From Lotus japonicus (lineage: Eukaryota > Streptophyta > Magnoliopsida > Fabales > Fabaceae): a DNA stretch of 64,000 nt. The DNA is taken from NCBI RefSeq assembly GCF_012489685.1, contig NC_080043.1, positions 49,243,127-49,307,126 on the forward strand, read 5' to 3'. The notes below the pieces were generated by a model, which searched no databases, was not told the DNA's origin, and saw only the letters and a list, made by a program, of their open reading frames with translations. Made by a program: the position numbers and the translations under genes. This document shows positions 51,917 through 62,345 of this stretch, piece after piece; the stretch's first letter is position 1, and the number at the start of each line of letters is the position of its first letter.

Positions 51917-53580
51917 CTTAAGCAAAAATCACGGAAATTAACACGATGAATCAAAAACTCAGGAAACGATAAGTCCTAGGGTGACACGGTACATTACAAA
52001 CTCCGCGGTACGACAATCTAACGCGTTAAGACAAGTTTTCGAAAAAGTCGGATTTCCTCCCCCCCTTGATATAGCTCTCGGCCACTTTCCTTAATTGGGA
52101 GGGTCGATTTTTCTTCGATCAAACTTGGTTCCTAGGTTACAATACGCCGTAACTAAGGCGAATCTAAACTCGGAAAAATTTTCGGATCGAAAACTGATAT
52201 AGGGGTAGTTTGGTCATTATTTTCAGCTCAGAATTTCAAAATTGGATTTTTGAAAAACAAATTGGATGGGGACGTCAACAACGACGTTTATGACGACTAA
52301 TCCTATTAGCACTAAGCCAATTCGATGGTTTTCAGCTAAAAGGTTGCGACTTTGCCTAAAAATGGGTATTTGATGCAAAAATTGATCCCGGCGGCATTTC
52401 GTCGACATCTGACAAAATCTAATCTGCAGAACACGCTCAGGAGCATGCAGGGAATAAGTTTAGACATTGAAATCAGCTTATTTGAACAGTTTTACAAAAA
52501 GCTCAAAACTTTGAGCACAGAAAGACATAGAAGAAGTCGACAGATCTGACGATCAGAAGAGAGATATAGTTTACCTACCTCAAGGTCTTCGATAGCAATG
52601 ATCGGTGAAGCAAACGGGCAAGAATCGGCAAAATCAGGATCCTCTCTTTCTCTCTTGGAGCTCGCGGCCTCTTGGGAAGAAATGGGTAAGTTTTTGCAAA
52701 ATATCTCATTTTTCTAGCTATTTATAGGTTTTGGAAACTGCGGAAAAATGATTTTTTCGCGATTCCGACTTTTCCTGCGCGTTCCTCTGCGAATTCTAAG
52801 ATAGGTTCTGGCGACAGAATTCCAGAACTCAAAGCAGGATTCTTGGAATTAAACCAAACGATCCAAAGTCGGTGTGAGTCGGTGTAAGTCGGTTTATCCC
52901 GAAAAACTACTTTTTGCAGTGATCGTCGGAAGAGAAAACTTCCTTCTGAAGAAAGATTAGAAATAACGAGAGAAGTAGGGGAACGCGGGTGGAATCTTCA
53001 TTTGAAGCTCCGAATAGAAAAAGTCTTCATCGTCTGTCGATCTTAGGTTTCTCGAACTATCAGGGATTCCGTTTCGGCAATCTTCCGAGAATTGGAATTT
53101 GACGTTCGTACATTCCAGGGTCTCGCATCGAAATAATTGTTTATAGACGAAAAAGAGAAGTTCTAACATTTCTCTGAAGATTTTTGGAATTAGTTTCCAC
53201 CGTGTCCCAATGTGTAAATTCACTATTAACTAAAACCTTTGACCTAGGATTAGGCGTATGTTAGTCGTGCTATAACTCTTATCGGTTTTTCGATAAACTT
53301 CTTGGACTTTTCCTGAACCTTATCCTTAACAAATTTATTTTAATCAAATAAACCCTTATATTTTATTCACTTATCCAAAGCCTGAAACTTGGGCCTTACA
53401 CAATCGGCCTAAAAGAAGACCTCCTAAGTCCAACCAACTCTCTGTGATTCCCGTAAGGAAACCACACAAAAAGCTATAGGTGGGAAACTACCCTGTCCCC
53501 AAGGAAACAAATGACAGTCAGAGCTAAGACTCTACTCCTACACTAATCCTATCTCGAGGAGCTCACACCAGCACTAAAAC

Positions 53581-54057
53581 CTACGTGCTAGCATGATCGT
53601 CGTCTGAATCAGAATCCAGAACGACCAAGTCTATGTACACAACCCGTCCTCCTCTCGCAACCGCGATGCGCTCCGGTGCTGGTCTCTCGGGCTTAGGGCC
53701 CGAACCATGATCATCTATAACAGCAACGGTGGGTGAACTGGACTCTGAAAAATGCACTCCCACAGGCTGCTCCTCTGAGGGGTCCTCATCATCCGAAGAC
53801 GACGGTGGCGGTGGTGGTCCTCCTGCTCCTGGTCCGCAATGCACACCGGGTGGCAAGTTGAAACTGACAGTTCATCTCCGCAGCACTCCTGACGTCAAGT
53901 ATCCTACCCTATCTACATGGTCCTCCATGATCCGCCCCGAGTACGTCGCTCGATGGCTCGCGGGGTCAACCACCCACGAACCGGGTCATCCTGGTCTATC
54001 ATCGTATCTAATCCCCCCCGAAGGGTTGACCATTGTGAACCAGTCCGCTATGGACAT
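53581..54057 (-). pseudogene. LTR-encoded ORF of H, intact C-terminus
   Basis: The ATG at 54057 follows CTTTGTCAG (minus strand) and gives MSIADWFTMVNPSGG. A frameshift and a stop break the middle (about 53860-54010). From MPPGVHCGPG at 53856 the frame is open to 53581: a Pro/Ser/Asp-rich linker (SSSDDEDPSEEQ), then ERIAVARGG, then VVYIDLVVLDSDSDDDH. This shows the family C-terminus uninterrupted: a Val/Ile/Leu core directly followed by Ser and Asp. Confidence 0.65.
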
Positions 54058-55513
54058 CTGACAAAGGCGTTGTCCGCCAAAACACACACAGAAGACGCGA
54101 GGGTCAACTCCAAAGAATTATGTAATTATTAAACCCAATAGGTACAGATAAGAGAATAGCCACTTAGGCTTATAACTAGAGATAGCATCCTAGGGTTGCA
54201 TATTCCATAACGAACATAAATGACAGTAATAACAATTAACATGTTCCAAATAGGATTAACAAGTAACAATCACACTCAGTAACTAAGTTAGTATGCATGT
54301 TGCATGATATACAGATGTCGGTTAACCTAGTTAACCAATATGCATTCCGGAAAGGATGGACATCAACGGATCAGCCCTAGCACCAGCCACGGTGGGACCA
54401 TTTCGGCCCGCGTGCCTCTTATACCTGAAGGCCTGCCATTTCGGTCTGCTACTAAGAGTCTCCTAGCAGCGCTCTTACGCGGAAATCCGGGTCTTATGAC
54501 CATTTTGGAATCTGCCGTGGTCCGGCATCTCACCGTGTTTAAACCACTTAATGAGTGCATGCAATGCAGTGATTAGCCAAACAACGTCTCCGACCTCACT
54601 CGACACGTCGCCACGTGTTCTAGCTAAATTAATGTCTCTAAAAGCTTACCCTAAGGTAAAGTCGATTCTGCGACAAAAGACACTTCTTTACAACGACATA
54701 GTAACTCATGATGATCTCCAAATCATCCGACTCATCTCAATCCGATGGTCAAAACTGCTCAATGAGCAAAGAGTATCAACATACACGGAAACTATCAGTT
54801 CCCGGCTTATCCCTCGGATAGCCCAACAACACAACTGCTCTCAGAGCACAAGAGTACCATCATACTCAAAACTTATCAATATTCTCAACACTTGGATCCG
54901 ACGACACTTCTCGTTTTCCAAAACATAGGTTTGAATCCTAAGCTTCCTTTCAAGTTTGTTATCATTATTCGAAGATTTAGAGGTTGTTTAATGTCTTATG
55001 GGTTTTCTTTGCAAAATAATATCCTTTTAGTCTTATCGCAAATCTTATAAGTTCTCGGGATCTCCTAATCCCAACTGACTCCAAAGAATGTCTCGATCCA
55101 TGAAAAACCCTAACAAGGCCCGAATCTCATTCGTCCTATCAAACTTTCTCCAAAATCTCAAAATAAAATCGGCATGACCTGCCCGCTATTCTCACTACTC
55201 AGAATCACAAATATCAGTGAAAAGACATAATTAAATCAGCACAATCAACCAACATGTCATATATCAACACATCCAAGAATAATCACGTAGCACTTAGCAT
55301 ATAAGGCATGCATCACACATCCTAGATTACCCACTTAGCACGTACCATGTAAATCAATCTAAAAAACATTCAGTAGATGAATCATCTACATTGTCAGCCG
55401 AAGCCTCAGAAAACATTTTTTCCAATCAAACACAAACAAGTGCATAAACAGTAAATCAATGTCGAAAGCATCGACCCTAAGCATTAACTAAAGATTCAGT
55501 GAGTAGCCCTCAC

Positions 55514-55591
55514 CTGTAGATTCTCCAGGGTTGTCCTCGAACTCTTCTTCACAAGCGAAGCCTTGTTCCTCGGGAAACTCTTCAAATGAAC
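55514..55591 (-). other. 78-nt exon-like block of LTR H
   Basis: The acceptor side is ACTTTAAAG, the donor side CTACAG/GTGAGGG on the minus strand. Open in two frames. Confidence 0.62.
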
Positions 55592-55606
55592 CTTTAAAGT
55601 AATACC

Positions 55607-58600
55607 TGTAAGACCCAAGTTTTTAAGCTTAGAATAAGTGGAAGAGATTTCCATTTACGATTAGGCTTGACGTATCGTGAAGGAAAAACCTGAACAAGAG
55701 TTTATCGAATGGAATAAATTTATGAAGGAGGAAGTTCAGGAAAAGTCTAAGGATTGTACCAAAGTCGATTTAAGTTATAGCACGACTAATATTCGCTTTA
55801 AAACCTAGGACAAGAACCTTAGGAAATAAGACTATGTTCCACCCTAGGAACACTGTAGGAATTTCTTCCAAAAATCTTCAGAGAAATGTTAGAACTTCTT
55901 TTTTTCCATATATCACAATCATTTCGAGGCGAAACCCTAGAATCTACGAACGTCCGATTCCAATCATCGGAAGTTTGCCGAAACTGAAACCCTGGTATTT
56001 CAAAACCCTAGAATCAACCGACGATGAAGACTTTTTCTATTCGGAGCTTCAAATGAAGATTCCACACGCGTACACCCATTTCTCTTGATGATTTCAATCT
56101 TTCTTCAGAAGGAAGTTTTCTATTCCGACATTCGATGCAAAAAGTAACTTATCGGGTAAAATAGTTTTACACCGACTTTGCATTAGTCGCCTAAAATACA
56201 AGGAGACCTCATTTTAGTTTTGGAATTCTTTCGCCAAAACCTATCTTAGAATTCACGGAGAATGAAGCCGGAAAAATCAGAATCGCGAAACTCTCATTTT
56301 CCCGCGTTTTTCCATCCTCTATATAGCAAGCCTCGAAAACCAAAAATCATACCGATATTTCTTTGAAGAATTAGAAGATTCAGCGGGGAGAATATCGTGT
56401 CTAGAATACATTGGAATCAGTAGGAAGAATCGGAAATCACTCTCATATTTTTATCTTAACTCTATGAGCAAAATCCTCCGATATCTGAACAAATCTGTAC
56501 CGGTTTACAAAATATCTTCTCAAAATATCTGTTCATACTTATCCAATCTTGATAAATATCTATTCATACTTATCCAATCTTGATAAATATATATTCATAC
56601 TTATCCGATCTTTGATAAATATCTTCCATTTCATTCCCTATATATATATGTTGAAGCTTGAGACAAAACCTCACAAACACACACACACAACCCGCGGCCA
56701 AGAGGAGAGGAGGAGAAGATTTTCTTGATTTCTTGCTTGATCGTTGATCCGACAGTTGCTACTTCAAGGTGTCGATGTATAGTCGCTAATCCTTACCTCT
56801 GATCGTCTTTTCCATAGCTTTTCTCTATGTCTTTTCTGTGCTCTTAGTTTTGAGGTTTTTGCAAAACTATCTAGATAACTTCATCTTTTTTTCTAAACTT
56901 ATTCCTTGCGTGCCCCTGAGCATGTTTAGCGGGTTACATTTTGCTGATTCTCGCCGAATTGCTGCCGAGTTTCAATTCTGCTCATAATACCCATTTTTGG
57001 CTAAAGTTCCAACCTTTGGGCTTAAAACCCTCGACTGAGCTTAGCGTTAGTAAGATTAGTCGTTATAATCGTCGTTAGTATCAACCCCATCTAATTTGTT
57101 TTTCGAAACTCTGATTTTGAAATTCTGAGCTGAAAATAATGACCAAAATACCCCTGCGACAGTTTTCGATTCGATATTTTTTCTGAGAGTTTCCTTGGCC
57201 TAGATATCACCTAAGAATACCTAGGAATCGATTTAGATCGAAGAAAAAGTTCGGAAAACCCTACTTTACTTAGTGGCCGAAACCTATTGCTTAGGGTACC
57301 GTGTCCAAAAATAATTTTTGGGTCTCTATGACCTGAGCCATTGCGTAGCTCTTTCGATTGTCGAAATTTTGGCGCTGGTTTCGTGTCATTCCGAGTTCTG
57401 TAGCTCGAGTTATGCTCGTTTTAGCGAACGAGGTTCTGTCGTCTATCCATGCTTAAATATTGTACTCTGAAGCTTCTTAAGCTTTGTCTAAACGCTAGTT
57501 AGTATTGTATTGACCGAATTGACTTGTTTTAATTGACTTTCGCTTCGTTGCTCAAAGATTTGTTTGGAGGAACACTTGGAGCAGGAAAAGAGGATTGTGA
57601 AGGAGTCTTGCTTGAACACACTGGACGAGTTCGAGGTTAGGGCAACTTACTTGCTAGCTAATGCTTTGTAGGCGTCGATAAATTCGACTTGATTTATTGT
57701 TTATGCATATGAATTGTCTGGATTGAAAATGTTTTCTGAAGGCTTCGGCCGAGTGAACTGATTGAGACGTGTGTCTCCGTTTTCTGGGCTTCGGCCGACA
57801 TGGGAGATTAGGATTTATCGCATTGATATGTTGATAATTGACTCGCATGCTTAATTGTTAAATGGTTAACTATAGGCTATGTGATTATTTGTTCACATGA
57901 TATTTGGATTATATTGATTATAATGTGTCTTTCTATTACGCACTTGAATTGCTGACGATATTGAATATACCGTGCAATTGTGCGAATGAGTGAGGAACGT
58001 CAAGATAGTGGATAACGGGTAGTTATGCCAGACTCCTGACGAGTTTTTGGATAAAGTTTGATGGGACGGACCGAGGTTCGTACCCTATTATTGTTTTATG
58101 GATCGAGACCTTCTCAAAGGAAAATTGAGTTTGAAAATGATATTGGAAAAACCCCATTTGAAGTCACGTAAGAACTTGGGTTGTTCTGTCTAAGGCAAGA
58201 AGGGCTTTTAATGAGGCATTGTGCCCGGCCAGCTTACCTGGGAACTTCTCGGGCCATTACTTGGGTGATGATGGACCTTTTGTTTTGAGACCTTCTCCAG
58301 GGAATCATTGGAATTATGGGATCTTTGAAACTAATAAGATTAGAGACGAAACTTAAACAATTTCATAATGAACCTCCATAATGTATTAAACAACCTCAAA
58401 ACCCTTAATATAATGATAAAAGACTCAGACGAAAGTTTCGGGCTTGAACATTGAGTTTTGAAAATGAGAAGTGTCGTCGGATCCAGGTTTCTGGGGAAAC
58501 CATTGTGCGCTGGCACTTTGCTCGATGAGCAAGTTTTATTGGTTGGCCAATCCAAGGGATAAGCCGGGGAACTAGTCGGTTCTGAGTATGTTGATACTCT

Positions 58601-58689
58601 TTTGCTCGTTGAGCTGTTTGTTTGGCCATCGAGATGGTGAGCCATGGTAAGTTGAAAGGTCACTGAGTGCGAGATGCATTCTTTTGCTT
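55607..58689 (+). repeat. Giant chromovirus LTR I (5' two thirds)
   Basis: It starts TGTAAGACCCAAG at 55607, inserted in LTR H. It has a TATA box (CTATATAGC near 56321) and a second TATA-like run (TATATATATG near 56642), an (AC) run at 56676-56691, a first exon ending TTCAAG/GTGTCG near 56768, and the 78-nt block (57558-57635). It is cut at 58689 by LTR J before the ORF exon. Otherwise non-coding. Confidence 0.8.
57558..57635 (+). other. 78-nt exon-like block of LTR I
   Basis: GCTCAAAG precedes it and TTCGAG/GTTAGGG follows. It is open in the same two frames as most other copies. Confidence 0.58.
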
Positions 58690-60856
58690 GTAACACCCCG
58701 ATTTCGGTGGCGTCACTTTAGTAACCAAAATAAACTTAATGCGGAAAAACGTGAATATTTTTTTTTTCGATAATAACTAAGACAAGACTGAATTAAATAA
58801 AACCCAAAAGCGAAAAGTAATAGAGCTAATATACAATATATAAACAGCCCCCGCTGTAAGTAACAACCTCGTCACGAGTAACCTCCAGTGACGGAAAGAA
58901 AAGTGTAGCGCCCGAAGGAAAAATGTACAAACCAAATCTAAAGGTAAGTGTCCGCAACACTATCCCTCAAAACTGAGAATAAGCTGGCCCATCGGCCTGA
59001 AACAAGACCTCCTAAGTCCAAACAACTCTCTGTGATTCCCGTAAAGAACCACACAAAAAGCTATCGGTGGGAAACTACCCTGTCCCCAAAGAAAACAAAT
59101 GATGTTCAGAGCTAAGACTCTACTCCTACACTAATCTCATCTCAAGGAGCTCACACTAACACTCATTCCTACATGCTAGCGTGATCGTCGTCCGAATTTG
59201 AAATCCAGAACGACCTAGTCTATGTACACCATCCGTCCTCCTCTCGCTACCGCGATACGCTCCAGTTCCCGCATCTCAACCCTAGTTCCTCCCGAAGGAT
59301 GAACCATCATGAATCAGCCCGCCAAAGACATCTGACAAAGGGCGTTTGTTCGCCAAAGCACACACAGAAGACGCGAGGGTCAACTCCAAAGAATTATGTA
59401 AATAATAGCACCAATAAATATAAATAAGATAATAGCCACTTAGGCTTATAACTAGGGATAACATCCTAGGGTTGCATATTTCCACAAAGAATATAACGAC
59501 TGTAAATCACAGTTAACATGCATCAAGTAGAACTAACAAGTATCAAAACACACTCATCAACTATGTCAGTATGCATGTTGCATGAAATGATATGCAGGTT
59601 AACCCAGTCAACCAATATGCATTCCGGAACGGATGGACATCATCGGATCAGCCCTTCACCAGCCACGGTGGTGCCATTTCGGCCCGTGATGCCTCTTACT
59701 CCAACATCATCATGTAGTCAGATCAGCATAAAACCCGAAGGCCTGCCATTTCAGTCTGCTACTAAGAGTCACCTAGCAGCGCTCTTACGCGGAAATCCTG
59801 GTCTTATAACCAATTTTGGAATCCGCCGTGGTCCGGTATCTCGCCGTGTTTAAACCACTTAATGAGTGCATGCAATGCAGTGATTAGCCAAACAACGTCT
59901 CCGACCTCACTCGACACGTCGCCACGTGTTCTAGCTAAATTAATGTCTCTAAAAGCTTACCCTAAGGTAAAGTCGATTCTGCGACAAAATACAATAATCA
60001 TAAAATGAGTGCAACCACTCACGATGACTCTTCGGGTCATCAATGCTCTCACGAAGTCTCACGCTTCAGTGAAGTTTCATGCTCTCACAAGGTCTCACGC
60101 CTCAGTGGAGTTCCATGCTTTCCACAAGGTCTCACGCCTCAGTGGAGTATCCCGCATTCACAAGGTCTCACGCCTCAGTGAAGCTTCTCGGCTCATCCCT
60201 TGGATGGCTAACAAACTGCTCAACGAGCGAAGGAGTACCAACATACTCAGAACTTACCAAACTCCTCAACACTTGGATCCGACGACACTCCTCGCTTTTC
60301 CAAAACTATGATTTGACTTCCAATGCCTTCCTTCGAGGTTGTTATCATTACTTAAAGATTTTGAGGTTATTTAAGGTCTTATGAATTTTCTTTATAAAAT
60401 AGATTCCCTTTTGTCTTATCGCAAGTCTTATACATTTGCAGGATCTCCCAATCCCAAGTCGCTTCCAGAGGAGGTCTCGATCCACTAAACAAAATTAAGG
60501 CCCGAACCTCGTTCGTCCTATCAAACTTTCTCCAAACTCTCAAAATAAAATCGGCATGACCTGCCCGCTATTCTCACCATTCAGAATCTCAGATTCCAGT
60601 ACAGAGCATATTTAAATCATCACAATCAACAACATGTCATATATCAATAAATCGCATCATAAACACTTAGCACTTAGCATATAAAGCATGCACCACACAT
60701 CCTAGATTACCCACATAGCATGTAAGACAATCTCAAAAACATTCAGTAGATGAATCATCTACATTGTCAGCCGAAGCCTCAGAAAACATTTTCAATCACA
60801 CACAATCCAGTGCATAAACAGTAAACAATGTCGAAACATCGACCCTAAGCATTAAT
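58690..60856 (-). repeat. Giant LTR J, 3' half
   Basis: It begins (minus-strand end) TGTAACACCCCGATTTCGG. The ORF relic (59175-59331, minus) has the same internal deletion as K and L, and the minisatellite has 4 units (about 60052-60185). It breaks off at about 60856, some 30 nt before the 78-nt block, where pol sequence of another element starts. J belongs to the K-L subfamily. Confidence 0.82.
59175..59331 (-). pseudogene. LTR-encoded ORF of J, internally deleted
   Basis: The acceptor-like CCTTTGTCAG and the ATG (MSLAG) are kept; the middle is missing exactly as in LTRs K and L and the remainder is out of frame. Confidence 0.6.
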
Positions 60857-61063
60857 GATGAGGATCGGTCCAGCCCAGACAAAGACCCTTTGCAGGAAAT
60901 AGGAGGTCCAATGACAAGGTCCAAGACCAAAAGAATGAAGCAAGCTTTGCAAGGACTGATTTTGGAGCTCAAGGGAAAAGAATATCAGAATAAATTAGAA
61001 GCAACTCCAAAGTGGGTCAATTTCCTTGAACACAAGAATGATGATGACTTGGACCCAACTTGA
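60857..61063 (+). pseudogene. C-terminal end of a Ty3/gypsy (Reina-like) pol
   Basis: 69 codons in one open frame to a TGA at 61061. The motif GGPMTRSKTKRMKQAL is the usual tail of Reina-type and related gypsy polyproteins, after the chromodomain or integrase end. The upstream part is lost at the junction with LTR J. Downstream, 61064-61187 is a short 3' UTR with AGGGGTGAA near 61174. Confidence 0.7.
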
Positions 61064-61187
61064 AGGCATAATTTCCAAGAACCCAATCTGCATGTTCAAG
61101 ATGCACTCATGGACATTAATATTTAGTAAATAAGTCCATTTTAGTTATTTTCTTGAATTTTCGTATTTAATATAGGGGTGAATTTTC

Positions 61188-61639
61188 TGATGACATTTTG
61201 TATTCCCCCTAGTTGGTTTTTAATGTCTTTTATGAGCCTTTGACTCATCTTTAGGAACAGTGGGTTTTTACTCAAGTTTCCAATGCTAGTGGAGCTATAA
61301 ATCTCTAGTGGAGTCTATTAAATGTTAGTGGGAGCATTATTACTTATTGGAAAGAGTAGCATCCCACTTAGCCTATAAATAGGGACTCAATGTATGGAAC
61401 AAAGCAGTTTTTGAATCTGAATGATATTGAGTTTTCTCATATTGTGAGAGCTTCCCATTTGTTCTTGGGTTAAGAACTAAACTTGATAACTTTGGTTCTA
61501 CCGGCAGGTCGCGGTTAGGGTCAAGTTCCCTTTTTATCTTTGATAACTTTGGTTCTACCGGCAGGTCGCGGTTAGGGTCAAGTTCCTATCTTTTGTCCCC
61601 GGTTTTCAAGACGATCCTTTGTGTTCCCAAATCATATCA
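61188..61639 (+). repeat. LTR of a Reina-like element (about 452 bp)
   Basis: It begins TGATGACATTTTG and ends CATATCA just before the primer site. It has a TATA box (CCTATAAATAGGG near 61370) and a 57-bp direct duplication (61485-61541 and 61542-61598, with GGCAGGTCGCGGTTAGG in both). The exact left edge is uncertain by a few bases. Confidence 0.65.
61370..61382 (+). promoter_or_regulatory. TATA box of the Reina-like LTR
   Basis: CCTATAAATAGGGA, about 180 bp into the LTR. It places the transcription start near 61405. Confidence 0.65.
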
Positions 61640-61641
61640 TT

Positions 61642-61653
61642 TGGTACCAGAGC
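61642..61653 (+). promoter_or_regulatory. Primer-binding site of the Reina-like element
   Basis: TGGTACCAGAGC two bases after the LTR end. It differs in one base from the usual TGGTATCAGAGC. Confidence 0.7.
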
Positions 61654-62345
61654 TTAGGCTCTTGAAAACCAGGTTTCTTTTCTCCATTTTGTTTTTATTT
61701 TTCGTTTTTTTTTGTTGTTCTCATCCTATATAAAAAAAAAAAACAGCCTACTCATATTATCCTTTCCCTTGTCTTCTCATCATCTTTTTTTTGAAGTTTT
61801 CGTGTGTTCCTTCATTCTTTTTGTCTTTTGTGATTTGCATTCTGCTGGAAAAAAAAAAGTGCAAAAAAAAAAAGAAAAGAAAAGAAGTGTTCAGGTCCAA
61901 AAGCACAAAAAAAAAAGAAAAAAAGAAAGAAGTATTACAAAAAAAAAGGAAAAAAAAAAAGAGTTGTGACCTGAAGAATTTAAGTGTGTTTCTTTCCAGC
62001 AATCAAAAAAAAAAAAAAAAACCTCAGCCATTGTTCTCGTTTTCTATTTCGCTTAAAAAAAAATTAGTGTGTCCTTCCTAATCTCTCATTTCCTTAAATC
62101 GCTGAAGTTAGCATCTTCATACTCTAGCTGTTCCTTGTTGTGTAGAACCATCCTAAAGTTCTTAATTTAAGAGCTCATAAGGTGAAGCTGAGTGGTAAAA
62201 GGCAAGAGTTGTGAGATCATTAGAGGAAAAATAAAAAGCGAAAGATTGAGAGAAACACGAGTGATTGAAATATTTTGAGTGTAAACACGTGAGATTGTGT
62301 GAGTGAGAATTTTATTACTAACTGTGTTTTTGGCAGCACATAATC
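61654..62345 (+). other. Leader of the Reina-like element, A-rich
   Basis: Nearly 700 nt between primer site and gag. 61730-62070 is made of A-runs broken by short AAG and GTT-type interruptions; it opens spurious Lys-rich frames. No long-lived gene is visible. Confidence 0.6.

Larger units (their letters stand above)
50176..53400 (-). repeat. LTR M, right part (with TAATA duplication)
   Basis: M resumes after the TAATA duplication of K-L and ends GGGCCTTACA at 53400, followed by CAATC. It holds the start of a deleted LTR ORF (ATG at 50328, minus), a tandem array of about 80 bp (51000-51240), the 78-nt block (51839-51916) and a TATA-like CTATTTATAG near 52718. M is about 3.65 kb in total without the insert. 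Confidence 0.85.
53401..55606 (-). repeat. LTR H, right part
   Basis: H resumes with the CAATC duplication. It includes the LTR ORF (53581-54057) and the 78-nt block (55514-55591). At 55606 it is cut by LTR I, which lies in the opposite orientation. The U3 of H is not seen. Confidence 0.82.

Noticed and set aside
58690..58720. Target duplications for LTRs G, H, I and J
   Set aside because: One end of each is truncated or outside the window, so no duplication can be claimed.
61712..62081. Lys-rich ORFs in the leader of the Reina-like element
   Set aside because: Low-complexity A-rich sequence; three frames stay open at once only because it contains few T-containing stop codons.
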